64,000 bases of DNA from Paenibacillus sp. JNUCC32. Its GTDB lineage: Bacteria > Bacillota > Bacilli > Paenibacillales > Paenibacillaceae. The stretch's first letter is position 1. Each line of letters opens with the position of its first letter. Location of the stretch: positions 558,001 to 622,000 of the forward strand of contig NZ_CP062260.1 in the NCBI RefSeq assembly GCF_014863545.1, read 5' to 3'. A program made the position numbers and the translations under genes. Below are positions 17,982 to 27,483 of this stretch, piece after piece. Under the pieces are notes generated by a model that was given only the letters and a program-made list of their open reading frames with translations, searched no databases and had not been told where the DNA came from.

Positions 17982-19406
17982 TTGCACAATTTCATTGAAT
18001 ACGCTGCCAACATCGAGCCCTCGGAACGTCAATTAGCCGTACAAGAGATGGAGTTTTACGCCTTCTTTCATTTTACCATCAATACGTTCACGGATATGGA
18101 ATGGGGCACGGGAAAGGAAGACCCGGCGCTGTTCAATCCGGCGCAGCTGGATGCGGATCAATGGGTCAGCGCTTGTGTCAGCGCCGGGATGCGCGGCCTG
18201 ATCCTGACCTGCAAGCATCATGACGGCTTCTGTTTATGGCCGAGTCAGTATACGGAGCATTCCGTGAAGAGCAGCCCTTGGCGAAACGGACATGGGGATG
18301 TGGTGAAGGAGGTTGCCGATGCCTGTAGGAGAAAGGGGATCAAATTCGGCATCTACTTGTCCCCATGGGACCGGCATGAACCGTCGTATGGGGATTCGCC
18401 GCGGTACAATCAATTTTTCCTGAATCAGCTAAGAGAGCTCCTGACCGGCTACGGCGAGATTTTCAGCGTCTGGTTTGACGGAGCCTGCGGCGAAGGGCCG
18501 AACGGCAAGCGCCAGGAATACGATTGGGATGCGTATTACGCCCTGATTCGGGAACTGCAGCCGAATGCCGCCATCTCGGTATGCGGGCCGGATATTCGCT
18601 GGTGCGGGAATGAAGCGGGGCATTGCAGGGAGTCGGAGTGGAGCGTCGTTCCGGCGTCGCTGCGCCAAAATGAAGCGATCCAGGAAAAGTCGCAGCAAAC
18701 GGATGACCGGGAGTTCGCGCGCCGCTATGAATCCAGCGAAGAGGATCTCGGCAGCCGGAGCGTCATTCAAGGCGAGAAGGAGCTGGTATGGTATCCGGCC
18801 GAAGTGAATACCTCGATCCGTCCCGGCTGGTTCTACCATGCGTCCGAAGACGATAAGGTTCGATCGCTGGAAGAATTGCTGCATATTTATTACGGCTCGG
18901 TTGGCGGCAATGCCACCTTTCTGCTCAATATTCCGCCGGATACCCGCGGACTCGTTCATGAGAACGATCTGCGGCGTCTGCAGGAACTCGGGGACGCCAT
19001 CCGAACAACGTTTGATACCGATTTGGCAGCCGGCGCGGATATTACGGCTTCCGAAACGAAAGCCGGATCGGATGCTCGAAATATGGTCGATGGTAACAAG
19101 GATACGTATTGGAGCCCCGAGGAGGGTACGGAATACGCCGTGATTGAGCTGGACCTCGGGCGGGCGATCGATTTCGATCATATCGTATTGGCCGAATACC
19201 GGTACGGGCAGCGGATCGAGCGCTTCGAGCTTGAATATATGGAAAACGGGAACTGGCACACGATCCAATCCGGGACGGTAATCGGGTGCAAACGCATCTG
19301 CCGCTTTCCCGCCGTACGCAGTCAATATATCCGCCTTACCATTTTGGAATCGAGATGGTGTCCGCGCCTGTCCGGCATGGAAGTTTACCGGAGCTCGAGG
19401 GATTGA
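17982..19406 (+). CDS. Alpha-L-fucosidase (GH29) with C-terminal F5/8-type C domain
   Basis: Enzyme of 474 residues removing alpha-L-fucose from glycans by retaining hydrolysis. Residues about 20-350 form the GH29 barrel, with 'CKHHDGFCLWPS', 'GIYLSPWDRHEP' and 'VWFDGACGEG', whose Asp is the expected nucleophile. The last 120 residues resemble a discoidin/F5-8 type C carbohydrate-binding module. There is no signal peptide, so it should act on imported oligosaccharides in the cytoplasm. The start is TTG at 17982 behind GGGAGG. It is the last gene of the transport operon, ended by a terminator at 19453. Confidence 0.92.
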   Translation: MHNFIEYAANIEPSERQLAVQEMEFYAFFHFTINTFTDMEWGTGKEDPALFNPAQLDADQWVSACVSAGMRGLILTCKHHDGFCLWPSQYTEHSVKSSPWRNGHGDVVKEVADACRRKGIKFGIYLSPWDRHEPSYGDSPRYNQFFLNQLRELLTGYGEIFSVWFDGACGEGPNGKRQEYDWDAYYALIRELQPNAAISVCGPDIRWCGNEAGHCRESEWSVVPASLRQNEAIQEKSQQTDDREFARRYESSEEDLGSRSVIQGEKELVWYPAEVNTSIRPGWFYHASEDDKVRSLEELLHIYYGSVGGNATFLLNIPPDTRGLVHENDLRRLQELGDAIRTTFDTDLAAGADITASETKAGSDARNMVDGNKDTYWSPEEGTEYAVIELDLGRAIDFDHIVLAEYRYGQRIERFELEYMENGNWHTIQSGTVIGCKRICRFPAVRSQYIRLTILESRWCPRLSGMEVYRSSRD

Positions 19407-19452
19407 TGGGAGGACTGCAGATCTGCAGCCTCCCCTAAGGATTGGCAGTAAT

Positions 19453-19490
19453 AAGGCGGCCATCGCAAAAGAGCGGTGGCTCCTTTTTTT
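19453..19490 (+). terminator. Intrinsic terminator after the fucosidase gene
   Basis: GGCCATCGC pairs with GCGGTGGCT (some G-T pairs) around AAAAGA, and a run of seven T follows. It closes the second glycan-uptake operon. Confidence 0.75.
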
Positions 19491-19582
19491 CGAAAACGCA
19501 AAATTTACCTTCCGTTCCATCCAGATTAGTGTAAGATGTACGTGAAAGTACCTCATTCCATTGTAGAGAGGATGCAATCTGC

Positions 19583-21247
19583 ATGAGTCATTCCATAACG
19601 TTTGAAACCCGGCTGTTAAGCTCTCTGTCCAAAGTATTCGCCGATGAAGAACTGTCCCCAGCCTCGTACGACGCAGGGGCAGCGTTTAGCAATGAGACAT
19701 TCTCGTTTCAAGTTGCCTACCGTTCCAATCGCTTGTTGAAAAACATCCGGGTTATTCTGCAATCCGAGTTAAGCGAACGGGTGACCGTCCGCTCCGTAGG
19801 CCTGGTTCCGTCGGAGCTGCCTACGTATCATGACCATGACGAGTTTATCTTAAGAGCTACGCCCGGGCTATATCCGGACCCGCTGCTGCCTCTGGCATCA
19901 GATCCTGTTATAACCGGATGCCCAGGCCAGTGGAGAAGCCTCTGGATCACGGTACAGCCTGAGGAAGAGATCCAGGGAGGTACATATGAAATCCGGATCC
20001 GTTTTGAAGCGGAATCGGGAGATACGCTTGGGGAAGAGGTATTTACGCTGGAAGTGATTCCGGCAGCCTTACCTGCGCAGAAGCTCATTCATACGGAATG
20101 GTTCCATGCCGATTGCCTGGCAAACTACTATGAGGTGGGGATTTTTAGCGAGCGGCACTGGATGTTGATCGATCAATTTATGCAGACCGCGGCACAGCAT
20201 GGGATCAATATGATCCTGACTCCGGTGTTTACGCCTCCGCTGGATACGGAAGTGGGCGGAGAGCGGCCGACGGTACAGCTGGTCGATGTCGATGTGAGCG
20301 AAGATGGAAAATATGCGTTTGGGTTTGACAAACTCGACCGCTGGGCTGACCTGTGTGATTCCAATGGCATTCAGTATCTGGAATTCTCGCACCTCTTCAC
20401 GCAGTGGGGAGCCCGGCATGCGCCGAAGATTATGGCTAACGTGAACGGACAGCCGGAGAAGCTGTTCGGTTGGGAGACGGATGCGACTGGAGAAGCGTAT
20501 CATGCCTTCATCAGACAATTCATTCCTGCCCTGACCGGTTGGATCGAAAGCCGGGGACTTGAGCAGCGCTGTTATTTCCATGTATCCGATGAGCCGTCCG
20601 AGTCCCATCTGGAGGCTTACGGGCATGCAAGCCGGTTGATGAACGAACTGCTGCCGGATTACCCGATCATTGACGCGCTCTCCGATATTTCGTTCTATGA
20701 GCAGGGGCTGGTGAAGCGTCCGATTCCGGGCAGCAACCACATCGAGCCTTTCCTGGATCAGCAGGTAACCCCGCTGTGGACCTATTATTGCTGTTCCCAA
20801 TACAAGGAAGTGTCCAACCGATTCTTCAATCTGCCTTCGGCGAGAAACCGGATCATCGGGATTCAGCTGTATAAGTTTAACATTGAGGGATTTCTCCATT
20901 GGGGATATAACTTTTGGAATTCGCAATACTCGAAACGCGCCATTGATCCGTTCAAGGTGACGGATGCGGATTGCGGTTTTCCTTCCGGAGATGCATTTGT
21001 GGTATATCCCGGCGAAGTAGGGCCGATCGAATCCATTCGGCTGAAGGTATTCCAGGAAGCTCTTCAGGATTTGAGAGCGCTTCAACTGCTGGAAACCCAG
21101 ATCGGCAGGGAGGCAGTTCTGCAGGCGCTGGAAGAAGGGCTTGAAGAGCCGATCACCTTCAAGACGTACCCAAGGGATCCGGAATGGCTGCTGTCGAAGC
21201 GGCAGTGGATCAATGATAAGATCAGGGAAAGCTTGGCTGTGAAGTAA
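19583..21247 (+). CDS. DUF4091 / GH123-like protein
   Basis: Cytoplasmic protein of 554 residues without signal peptide. An N-terminal beta-sandwich (to about residue 170) precedes a TIM-barrel DUF4091 domain related to GH123 beta-N-acetylgalactosaminidases. The 'HVSDEPSESH' segment contains an adjacent Asp-Glu pair matching the substrate-assisted catalytic pair of GH123. Located just after the fucosidase operon but behind its own terminator, it may cut GalNAc from imported glycans; the activity is inferred, not shown. The start is an ATG at 19583 following GAGAGGAT. Confidence 0.75.
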   Translation: MSHSITFETRLLSSLSKVFADEELSPASYDAGAAFSNETFSFQVAYRSNRLLKNIRVILQSELSERVTVRSVGLVPSELPTYHDHDEFILRATPGLYPDPLLPLASDPVITGCPGQWRSLWITVQPEEEIQGGTYEIRIRFEAESGDTLGEEVFTLEVIPAALPAQKLIHTEWFHADCLANYYEVGIFSERHWMLIDQFMQTAAQHGINMILTPVFTPPLDTEVGGERPTVQLVDVDVSEDGKYAFGFDKLDRWADLCDSNGIQYLEFSHLFTQWGARHAPKIMANVNGQPEKLFGWETDATGEAYHAFIRQFIPALTGWIESRGLEQRCYFHVSDEPSESHLEAYGHASRLMNELLPDYPIIDALSDISFYEQGLVKRPIPGSNHIEPFLDQQVTPLWTYYCCSQYKEVSNRFFNLPSARNRIIGIQLYKFNIEGFLHWGYNFWNSQYSKRAIDPFKVTDADCGFPSGDAFVVYPGEVGPIESIRLKVFQEALQDLRALQLLETQIGREAVLQALEEGLEEPITFKTYPRDPEWLLSKRQWINDKIRESLAVK

Positions 21248-21313
21248 GCGGGCCGGGAGTACGGCTTATTTAGACGAATCAGGGCCGTATAGGCCGAACG
21301 AATACGGCGTAAT

Positions 21314-21351
21314 ACTGCCCCATCTTCCTTTGAGAAGGTGGGGCAGTTTTT
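21314..21351 (+). terminator. Strong intrinsic terminator after DUF4091 gene
   Basis: A 14-bp stem, ACTGCCCCATCTTC with GAAGGTGGGGCAGT (one G-T pair), has a 6-base loop and is followed by T5. The remaining bases to 21614 contain no supported gene. Confidence 0.9.
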
Positions 21352-21614
21352 GATTTTCCGATCTGTTTTTTCGCCAGATGGGTACCAAGAATGTTTCATT
21401 CTTGCTTGTGCATGATCCCGTATGGTTCCATGATATAGAGAACGTGCATGTCATCAAGGTATACCGGCGCAAAGGGCAGTCCAATCCTAGGGATGAGATG
21501 GCCGGGATTCTGCCAACGATATCGGCAAACCACGCCCGTGGCGAAAGAGGCCTGCTGTGGTTCTAGTGGTGCCGCCGAAATTATGCCATCATAAGAGCAA
21601 GGGGGAAATGAACG

Positions 21615-23069
21615 ATGTATTTGGATTTCAAGTTGGCGAATGACCGCCCGGCGTATATTCAAGTCAAGGATTACATGAAGCGCTTGATGACAACCGGGGC
21701 GCTGCAAGCCGATCAGAAGCTTCCCTCCACGCGTGAGCTAAGCGCGCTGTTTCGAGTGGGCCGCAATACGGTGCTGAGCGCATACTCCGATTTGGAGGAT
21801 GAAGGCTATATCTACGCGGTTAAAGGGCAAGGACACTTTGTTTCCCCTTCGATCAGCGGGGCATCCGCACAGCCGGAAGGCAAACGGCTGGACTGGGGTC
21901 CTCGCCTGAACGAGTATGCCAGGCTTGCGGAAGCGAACGATCTGATGAAGCACGGGATCCGTGCTGAGAAGGGTTCCATATCGTTTACAAGCATCGCTCC
22001 CGACGAGAAGCTGTTCGACCTGCCCAATGTCAAGCGTGCATTCCTGGACCGGATGTCGCTTGAAGGCGATATCCTACTAAATTACGGTTACGCCAAAGGC
22101 TATAAACCGCTTATTGATTACCTTCTCCGTTACATGGAGAACAAAGGGGTGAATGTTCAGGGCAAAGATATGCTGATCACCAGCGGTTTTACGGAAGGCT
22201 TAAGTCTGGTGCTATCCGCCTTGAACCAAGGGCATGGCCGCATTCTCTGCGAGAATCCCACCCATCATACCGCCATTAAAAATTTTAAAATGCACGGGTA
22301 CGCCATTACCGGCGTCGAGATGGAGCAAGACGGCATCAGCCTGACAGGGCTCGCACGCGAGCTGTCGGAGCGGTCGTACGACATGGCGTACCTTGTGCCT
22401 TCCTATCATAATCCTACCGGAATCGTGATGTCCCACCAGAAGCGGCTGGAAGCGCTGCGGCTGCTGAACGAGCATGAGATTCCCGTGATCGAAGACGGCT
22501 TCAACGAGGAGCTGCGTTATTCGGGCTCCCACATCGCGCCTCTCGTTGCATGTGCAGGAGGGGAGAACAACAGCGTGATTTACCTGGGCAGCTTCTCCAA
22601 GATTCTGTTTCCCGGCCTGCGAGTCGGATGGGTGCTGGCCGACAAGACCCTGATTCATTATCTGGAAAGCGTGAAGCGGGCCCGCAGCATTCATACGTCG
22701 ACTCTGGATCAGTCCTTGCTCTTTCAATATCTGTACAATGGCAACTTCGAGAAGTATTTAAAGAGAGCGAAGGCCGAGTACAAGCGAAAATATGAACTTG
22801 CGATCCGCTGCTGCGAGGAGTGGATTCCGATGGAACGGCTGTCCGGCGATGGCGGGCTTCACCTGTTCGTTGAATTCGGTCCGGACTTCCGGACGCGGGA
22901 GCTGCTGGAGGCCTGTTCCGCCCAGGGCGTGGTGTTTACGCCGGGCGATATTTTCTATACCGATGGCGGCGGCCAGCACACCATGCGTCTTGGATTCTCC
23001 CGCGTCTCCGACGAGAACATCGAGAAGGGGATTCGCATTATCGGCGAGGCGGCGAGGAAGCTGGTGTGA
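21615..23069 (+). CDS. ddlR: MocR/GabR-type PLP-binding regulator, DdlR-like
   Basis: Regulator of 484 residues. Residues about 5-75 form a GntR winged helix ('LPSTRELSALFRVGRNTVLS'), and the rest is a fold-type I aminotransferase domain that binds PLP, with the lysine in 'GSFSKILFPG'. The gene lies directly before ddl on the same strand. A MocR protein named DdlR activates the D-alanine-D-alanine ligase gene in Brevibacillus brevis, and this gene has the same neighbourhood, so it is likely the orthologue. Expected effectors are PLP plus a D-alanine-type ligand; this is inferred. The start ATG follows AAGGGGGAAA. Confidence 0.85.
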   Translation: MYLDFKLANDRPAYIQVKDYMKRLMTTGALQADQKLPSTRELSALFRVGRNTVLSAYSDLEDEGYIYAVKGQGHFVSPSISGASAQPEGKRLDWGPRLNEYARLAEANDLMKHGIRAEKGSISFTSIAPDEKLFDLPNVKRAFLDRMSLEGDILLNYGYAKGYKPLIDYLLRYMENKGVNVQGKDMLITSGFTEGLSLVLSALNQGHGRILCENPTHHTAIKNFKMHGYAITGVEMEQDGISLTGLARELSERSYDMAYLVPSYHNPTGIVMSHQKRLEALRLLNEHEIPVIEDGFNEELRYSGSHIAPLVACAGGENNSVIYLGSFSKILFPGLRVGWVLADKTLIHYLESVKRARSIHTSTLDQSLLFQYLYNGNFEKYLKRAKAEYKRKYELAIRCCEEWIPMERLSGDGGLHLFVEFGPDFRTRELLEACSAQGVVFTPGDIFYTDGGGQHTMRLGFSRVSDENIEKGIRIIGEAARKLV

Positions 23070-23076
23070 TCGGGGT

Positions 23077-23292
23077 GCAACAGAGATCGGAGGAATAATC
23101 CGCATGCGGAGTGATGATTAACATACAAAAGAATACTTCTCCGAGAAATCATGGGCTGCAACGGAGAAGGCGGAATTATTGTGGAGAAGCGGAGCGTTCT
23201 CCTTTGCCGTCGGTTTTCAACAACGAAAATTCAGATCAGTGGATATCTTAGGGCAACAGAGATCGGAAAAATAATCATCCACATGCGGAGTG
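23077..23292. repeat. Three diverged copies of a 37-40 bp element before ddl
   Basis: Copies at 23077-23113, 23158-23194 and 23253-23292. The first and third share GCAACAGAGATCGGA, an AATAATC block and ATGCGGAGTG; the middle copy is more diverged (GCAACGGAGA ... AGCGGAG). All point the same way. They fill the gap between ddlR and ddl, so they are either the DdlR binding region or a mobile intergenic repeat that has landed there. Confidence 0.7.
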
Positions 23293-23338
23293 TTGTACAG
23301 GCAATCAGCTTGAAGAATTTATTTAGGAGGTCTACATC

Positions 23339-24256
23339 ATGAAGGTTGGCGTCATCATGGGAGGCGTATCCTCCGAGAGGGAAGTTTCACTCATGACCGG
23401 CAAAGAGATGATCGCTCATTTGGATAAAAGCCGCTACGAGGTTTATCCGATCGAGATTCACGATAAACGGGAGCTGATCAGCAAAACCAAAGGCATCGAT
23501 ATTGCGCTGCTCGCCCTGCACGGCACGTTCGGGGAAGACGGAACGGTCCAGGGCACCCTCGATACGTTGGGGATTCCGTATACCGGCAGCGGCGTTCTGG
23601 CCAGCAGTCTCTGCATGGATAAAGATTTGAGCAAGAAGCTGCTGCGTTACGAAGGATTGCATACGGCTGACTGGATCATGGTCAGCTGCATGGAAGAGCT
23701 GGCGGCCGCCGACGTGGAGGGGCTCGGTTTTCCCGTTGTGGTGAAGCCGAATGCGGGCGGATCCAGCATCGGTACCCGGATCGTGCGCGACTCGGCTGAC
23801 CTTGCATCCGCCGTCGAAGAGGCGCTGCGGTGGGACCGCTCCGTCATGATCGAGCAATGGATCGAGGGAGAAGAAATCACCTGCCCGGTCCTGAACGGCG
23901 ACATGCTTCCGATTGTGTCGATCAAGCCGAACTCGGAGTTTTTCGATTATGCATCCAAATACGAAGAAGGCGAAGCGGATGAGCAGGTGATCGAGCTTCC
24001 CGCAGAATTTCAGGAGCAGGTGCGCACAGCCGCGCTTCAATGCTATAAGGCGATGAAGTGCAGCGTATATGCCCGGATCGATATCATCCTGAAGGGAAAG
24101 ATTCCTTATATTTTGGAGGTCAACACGCTTCCGGGTTTAACGAAGACCAGTCTGCTGCCAAGAAGCGCGGAAGCGGCGGGATATTCGTTCAGCGGACTTT
24201 TGGATGCCTTGATTGAAACCTCATTATCGGAACGAAAAAGCGAAGGCAAGGAGTAG
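23339..24256 (+). CDS. ddl: D-alanine-D-alanine ligase
   Basis: ATP-grasp enzyme of 305 residues that joins two D-alanines in the cytoplasm for peptidoglycan precursor synthesis. Family motifs are 'GGVSSEREVSL' at the N-terminus, the 'LHGTFGEDGTVQG' loop, 'VVKPNAGGSSIGT' for ATP binding and 'LEVNTLPGLT' for magnesium and substrate contacts. The length is typical for the short Ddl type. The ATG at 23339 follows TAGGAGGTC. It probably forms an operon with the aminotransferase gene that begins 7 bases after its stop, and is likely controlled by the upstream DdlR-like protein. Confidence 0.97.
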   Translation: MKVGVIMGGVSSEREVSLMTGKEMIAHLDKSRYEVYPIEIHDKRELISKTKGIDIALLALHGTFGEDGTVQGTLDTLGIPYTGSGVLASSLCMDKDLSKKLLRYEGLHTADWIMVSCMEELAAADVEGLGFPVVVKPNAGGSSIGTRIVRDSADLASAVEEALRWDRSVMIEQWIEGEEITCPVLNGDMLPIVSIKPNSEFFDYASKYEEGEADEQVIELPAEFQEQVRTAALQCYKAMKCSVYARIDIILKGKIPYILEVNTLPGLTKTSLLPRSAEAAGYSFSGLLDALIETSLSERKSEGKE

Positions 24257-24262
24257 AAGGAT

Positions 24263-25465
24263 ATGAAGACAACGAGCAGCTTTCTAACATCGACGGTGCA
24301 AGTCATGCCGCCATCCGGCATCCGGCAATTTTTTAATGCTGCGGAAGCGGATGACGAGGTCATTTCGCTCGGCGTGGGCGAACCGGATTTCGTGACGCCC
24401 CAGTGTGCGATCGATGCATGCAAACAGGCGCTGGAGCACGGGCGCACGATGTACACGCCGAATGAAGGGCTGATGGAGCTGAGGGAAGGAATTGCAGACT
24501 ATCTGCATGCCGGCTTCCAGCTGCAATACGAGCCGTCGAGGGAAGTCCTGGTCACGGTCGGCGGCAGCGAAGCGATTGATCTTGCGCTGCGGGCGCTCAT
24601 CTCGCCGGGCGATGAAATTATCATTCCCGTACCGGGATATGTCGCCTATGCTCCTCTTGTGCAATTGAACGGCGGCACCGTCGTCGAGCTGGAGCTATCC
24701 GCCGAGCATGGCTTCAAGTTGACGGCGGATGCACTGCAGCAGGCGATCACGCCCCGGACGAAAGCGATCGTTGTTAACTTTCCGAGCAATCCGACAGGAG
24801 CCGTCATGACCCATGAGGATTGGCTTCCGATCGCACGCCTTGCGGTCGAGCACAATTTGGTGGTGATATCAGACGAGATGTATGCCGAGCTTACTTATAG
24901 CGGCACGCATACGAGCGTCGCTTCCCTGCCGGGGATGCGGGAGCGGACCGTCATCATCGGCGGATTCTCCAAAGCCTTCGCCATGACGGGCTGGCGGGTC
25001 GGCTACCTCTGCGGCGAAGCCGGGCTGGTGGGCGCTATGGTCAAGATCCATCAGTATACCGCGCTCTGCGCGCCCATCATGGGACAGATTGCGGCCATCG
25101 AATGTTTAAAGAACGGGCTCGAGGATCGGGACGTGATGAGGCAGGCTTACGATGAGCGCCGACAAATGTTTGTGCAGGGACTGAGCGATATCGGCCTGAG
25201 CTGCCGCGATCCTCAGGGAGCCTTCTATGCATTCCCCAGCATAACCGGAACCGGCCTCGGCTCGCAGCAGTTCGCGGAGCGATTGCTTCGGGAGGCCAAA
25301 GTAGCCGTTGTGCCGGGCCATGTATTCGGTGCCGGGGGCGAAGGCTTCATCCGCTGCTCGTATGCCGCTTCGTCCGCTCGACTCTGCGAAGCGCTCGAAC
25401 GAATGGAACGCTGGCTTCAAACGCATGTACGTGCCGAAGGTCTTCATGCCTTACAGAATTCTTGA
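24263..25465 (+). CDS. Class I/II pyridoxal-phosphate aminotransferase (PatA-like)
   Basis: Fold-type I aminotransferase of 400 residues. 'SLGVGEPDFVTP' is the substrate-loop motif, 'NFPSNPTGA' contacts PLP, and 'GGFSKAFAMTGWRVGYL' holds the Schiff-base lysine. It is most similar in pattern to Bacillus PatA and related aspartate or N-acetyl-diaminopimelate aminotransferases. Placed 7 bases after ddl, it may supply a peptidoglycan amino acid such as diaminopimelate; the exact substrate cannot be read. Its 3' end overlaps the convergent AraC gene by 15 bases. Confidence 0.88.
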   Translation: MKTTSSFLTSTVQVMPPSGIRQFFNAAEADDEVISLGVGEPDFVTPQCAIDACKQALEHGRTMYTPNEGLMELREGIADYLHAGFQLQYEPSREVLVTVGGSEAIDLALRALISPGDEIIIPVPGYVAYAPLVQLNGGTVVELELSAEHGFKLTADALQQAITPRTKAIVVNFPSNPTGAVMTHEDWLPIARLAVEHNLVVISDEMYAELTYSGTHTSVASLPGMRERTVIIGGFSKAFAMTGWRVGYLCGEAGLVGAMVKIHQYTALCAPIMGQIAAIECLKNGLEDRDVMRQAYDERRQMFVQGLSDIGLSCRDPQGAFYAFPSITGTGLGSQQFAERLLREAKVAVVPGHVFGAGGEGFIRCSYAASSARLCEALERMERWLQTHVRAEGLHALQNS

Positions 25466-26356
25466 CAGCTTCCGGTAATCGGTAGCGGTAATCCCCTCCA
25501 GCCTCCGGAAGATACGGCTGAAATAATGAATGTCCGGGTATCCGACGCCTTCGCCAACCATCTCGATCGAGATGTCGGATTCCCGGAGCAGCCGGCGCGC
25601 TTCACGGTGACGAACGGATTGCACGAATTCGCTCGGCGGCATCCCGGCAAGGCGCTTAAACAATTTGGCGGTATGATCCGCGCTTAACATCAAATGCTCC
25701 GCGATGACTTTGTTGCTCCAGTCTTTGGCTGGAGCTTTTTCGATTTGAGCCATCAGCTCGATCAGCTTGGCCTCGTGCGGCGACGTTTCCGTCAATGCCC
25801 GGGAGGGGTGCGTCCGAAACAGTTGAACCAGCACATCCAGCATCAGACCCTTGCAGGCAAGCTCGTAGCCGGCGGGACGCAGGGTAAATTCCTCTACGAT
25901 GCGTTCCATCATCTGTACGCATGGCAGGGGAGGCGTATAGATAATCCGGGAAGAAAGGGGAGGGAAGGCGGATGACACGGCTTCATGCGCGAACTTATCC
26001 GTATCCACCACGGCTTCGTTCACGATCATATCGGCTTCCGTCTGGATGTCCAACTCATCGAAAAAATCAAAATGGATACCCAGAAAACGCGCGTCGGGAT
26101 GGGAAACCACCTCATTTTGGTGGTAAACGCCGGACGGCAGAAAGATCAGCTGGCCTGCTTCGACGACATGCCGGTTCCCGTACAACGTGGTAACGGCTTC
26201 CCCATGGCATACATAGAGCAGTTCGAAATCATATAACCTGCGCTGCGGGAGAGCTCCCGTCGCCATGCGTTGAAACTGTGCATAATGAATGCTGGGCGAC
26301 CATTCGCGGAAAGGCGCTTCGCGTTTTACCGGATAATCGGGGTCCATATCGGCCAT
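25451..26356 (-). CDS. AraC-family transcriptional regulator
   Basis: Regulator of 301 residues with an N-terminal cupin sensing domain (about 30-150, 'LYGNRHVVEAGQLIFLPSGV') and a C-terminal double HTH ending in 'GVGYPDIHYFSRIFRRLEGI'. The ATG at 26356 follows GGGAGTGA. It is transcribed away from the isomerase-dehydrogenase pair starting at 26570 and is its probable activator, sharing the 213-bp gap as control region. Sugar effector unknown. The 3' end runs 15 bases into the aminotransferase gene on the other strand. Confidence 0.92.
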   Translation of the reverse strand: MADMDPDYPVKREAPFREWSPSIHYAQFQRMATGALPQRRLYDFELLYVCHGEAVTTLYGNRHVVEAGQLIFLPSGVYHQNEVVSHPDARFLGIHFDFFDELDIQTEADMIVNEAVVDTDKFAHEAVSSAFPPLSSRIIYTPPLPCVQMMERIVEEFTLRPAGYELACKGLMLDVLVQLFRTHPSRALTETSPHEAKLIELMAQIEKAPAKDWSNKVIAEHLMLSADHTAKLFKRLAGMPPSEFVQSVRHREARRLLRESDISIEMVGEGVGYPDIHYFSRIFRRLEGITATDYRKLSRIL

Positions 26357-26490
26357 CGTAGATTCACTCCCAAATGTTATTAAGAGAATAGAACGGAATT
26401 GTCCAAATAATCGCTTTTCTTTCTAAATCATTTCTTGGAATGTTTATTTATTATATAAGTATTATTACATCCAATTGGTTTATTTACAAC

Positions 26491-26507
26491 TTGACGGAAA
26501 AAGTCAA
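26491..26507. promoter_or_regulatory. TTGAC-N7-GTCAA inverted repeat in divergent control region
   Basis: A perfect 5-bp dyad with a 7-base spacer, 63 bases before the isomerase start. TTGACG could also be a -35 element, but no matching -10 was found. It may be an AraC or other regulator site. Confidence 0.3.
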
Positions 26508-26569
26508 ATGATGCGTTTCAGAAAACATTTGTAACATCATCAACCTATGAATTTTAGGAGGGATTTGCG

Positions 26570-27457
26570 ATGAAAAAAGGGATTAATATCTGGTCGTTCC
26601 CGGGAGAGGCTTCCATCTCCGACTGTATCCGATTGGCAAAAGAAGCGGGCTTTGACGGAATCGAATTGTCGCTGAACCAAACGGGGGAGCTCGGGCTCCA
26701 GGCAGGCGATAAGGAAGTGCAGAACATAACGGCACAGCTGAAGGACGCAGACCTCGATATTGCAGGATTGGCGACAGGCTTGTATTGGGACTATCCGATG
26801 ACCAGCGACGACCCGGCCATCCGTGAAAAGGCCATGGACGTTTGCAAAAAGCAGCTGGAGCTCGCGGCTGCATTCGGTGTGGATGCCATTCTTGTGATAC
26901 CAGGGGCGGTCGGCGTCGATTTTGTTCCCGGTTCGGCAGTCATCGATTACGAATATGCTTACGAGCGGGCTCAAGAATCCATTCGCAAGCTGGTTCCGTA
27001 CGCGGAAAGCGCCGGCGTTTCGATCGCGCTCGAGAATGTATGGAACAAATTCCTGTTGTCCCCGCTGGAATTGCGGACCTTCATTGACGAGATCGGTTCC
27101 GACTATGTCGGCTCATATTTTGATGTAGGCAACGTCGTGCACAACGGTTATCCGGAGCATTGGATTCGGATTTTGGGCGAGCGGATCAAGAAAGTCCATT
27201 TCAAGGATTACCGCAGGCAGGCAGGCGGATTGCACGGCTTTGTCGACCTGCTGGCAGGAGACGTCAATTATCCCGCAGTGGTGGAAGCTCTGCGCCTGAT
27301 CGGCTACGACAACTATGTCACGGCAGAGATGATCCCGGCCTACACCCATTATTCGGAGCAGATCATATTTAACACATCCAATGCGATGGATGCGATTCTT
27401 GGACGGACGCCGTCTTTGCGCAAGCCGGACGCGCGGCAGCATCAAGGACAATCATAA
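26570..27457 (+). CDS. Sugar phosphate isomerase/epimerase (xylose isomerase-like TIM barrel)
   Basis: TIM-barrel protein of 295 residues of the AP-endonuclease-2 superfamily that includes L-ribulose-5-phosphate and ketose 3-epimerases. The metal-site pattern is visible: 'IALENVWNKF' with the Glu, 'GSYFDVGNVVHNGYPEHWI' with Asp and His, and 'NYVTAEMIP' with the last Glu. The ATG follows GGAGGGATT. It forms an operon with the dehydrogenase 27 bases downstream. Substrate not determinable; such pairs often oxidise and then isomerise or cleave sugars and glycosides. Confidence 0.88.
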   Translation: MKKGINIWSFPGEASISDCIRLAKEAGFDGIELSLNQTGELGLQAGDKEVQNITAQLKDADLDIAGLATGLYWDYPMTSDDPAIREKAMDVCKKQLELAAAFGVDAILVIPGAVGVDFVPGSAVIDYEYAYERAQESIRKLVPYAESAGVSIALENVWNKFLLSPLELRTFIDEIGSDYVGSYFDVGNVVHNGYPEHWIRILGERIKKVHFKDYRRQAGGLHGFVDLLAGDVNYPAVVEALRLIGYDNYVTAEMIPAYTHYSEQIIFNTSNAMDAILGRTPSLRKPDARQHQGQS

Positions 27458-27483
27458 TCATAAGGGATACGGAGGGAATGAGA

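Noticed and set aside
21378..21566. 62-codon plus-strand frame before ddlR
   Set aside because: No ribosome site or recognisable family; it spans the presumed control region.
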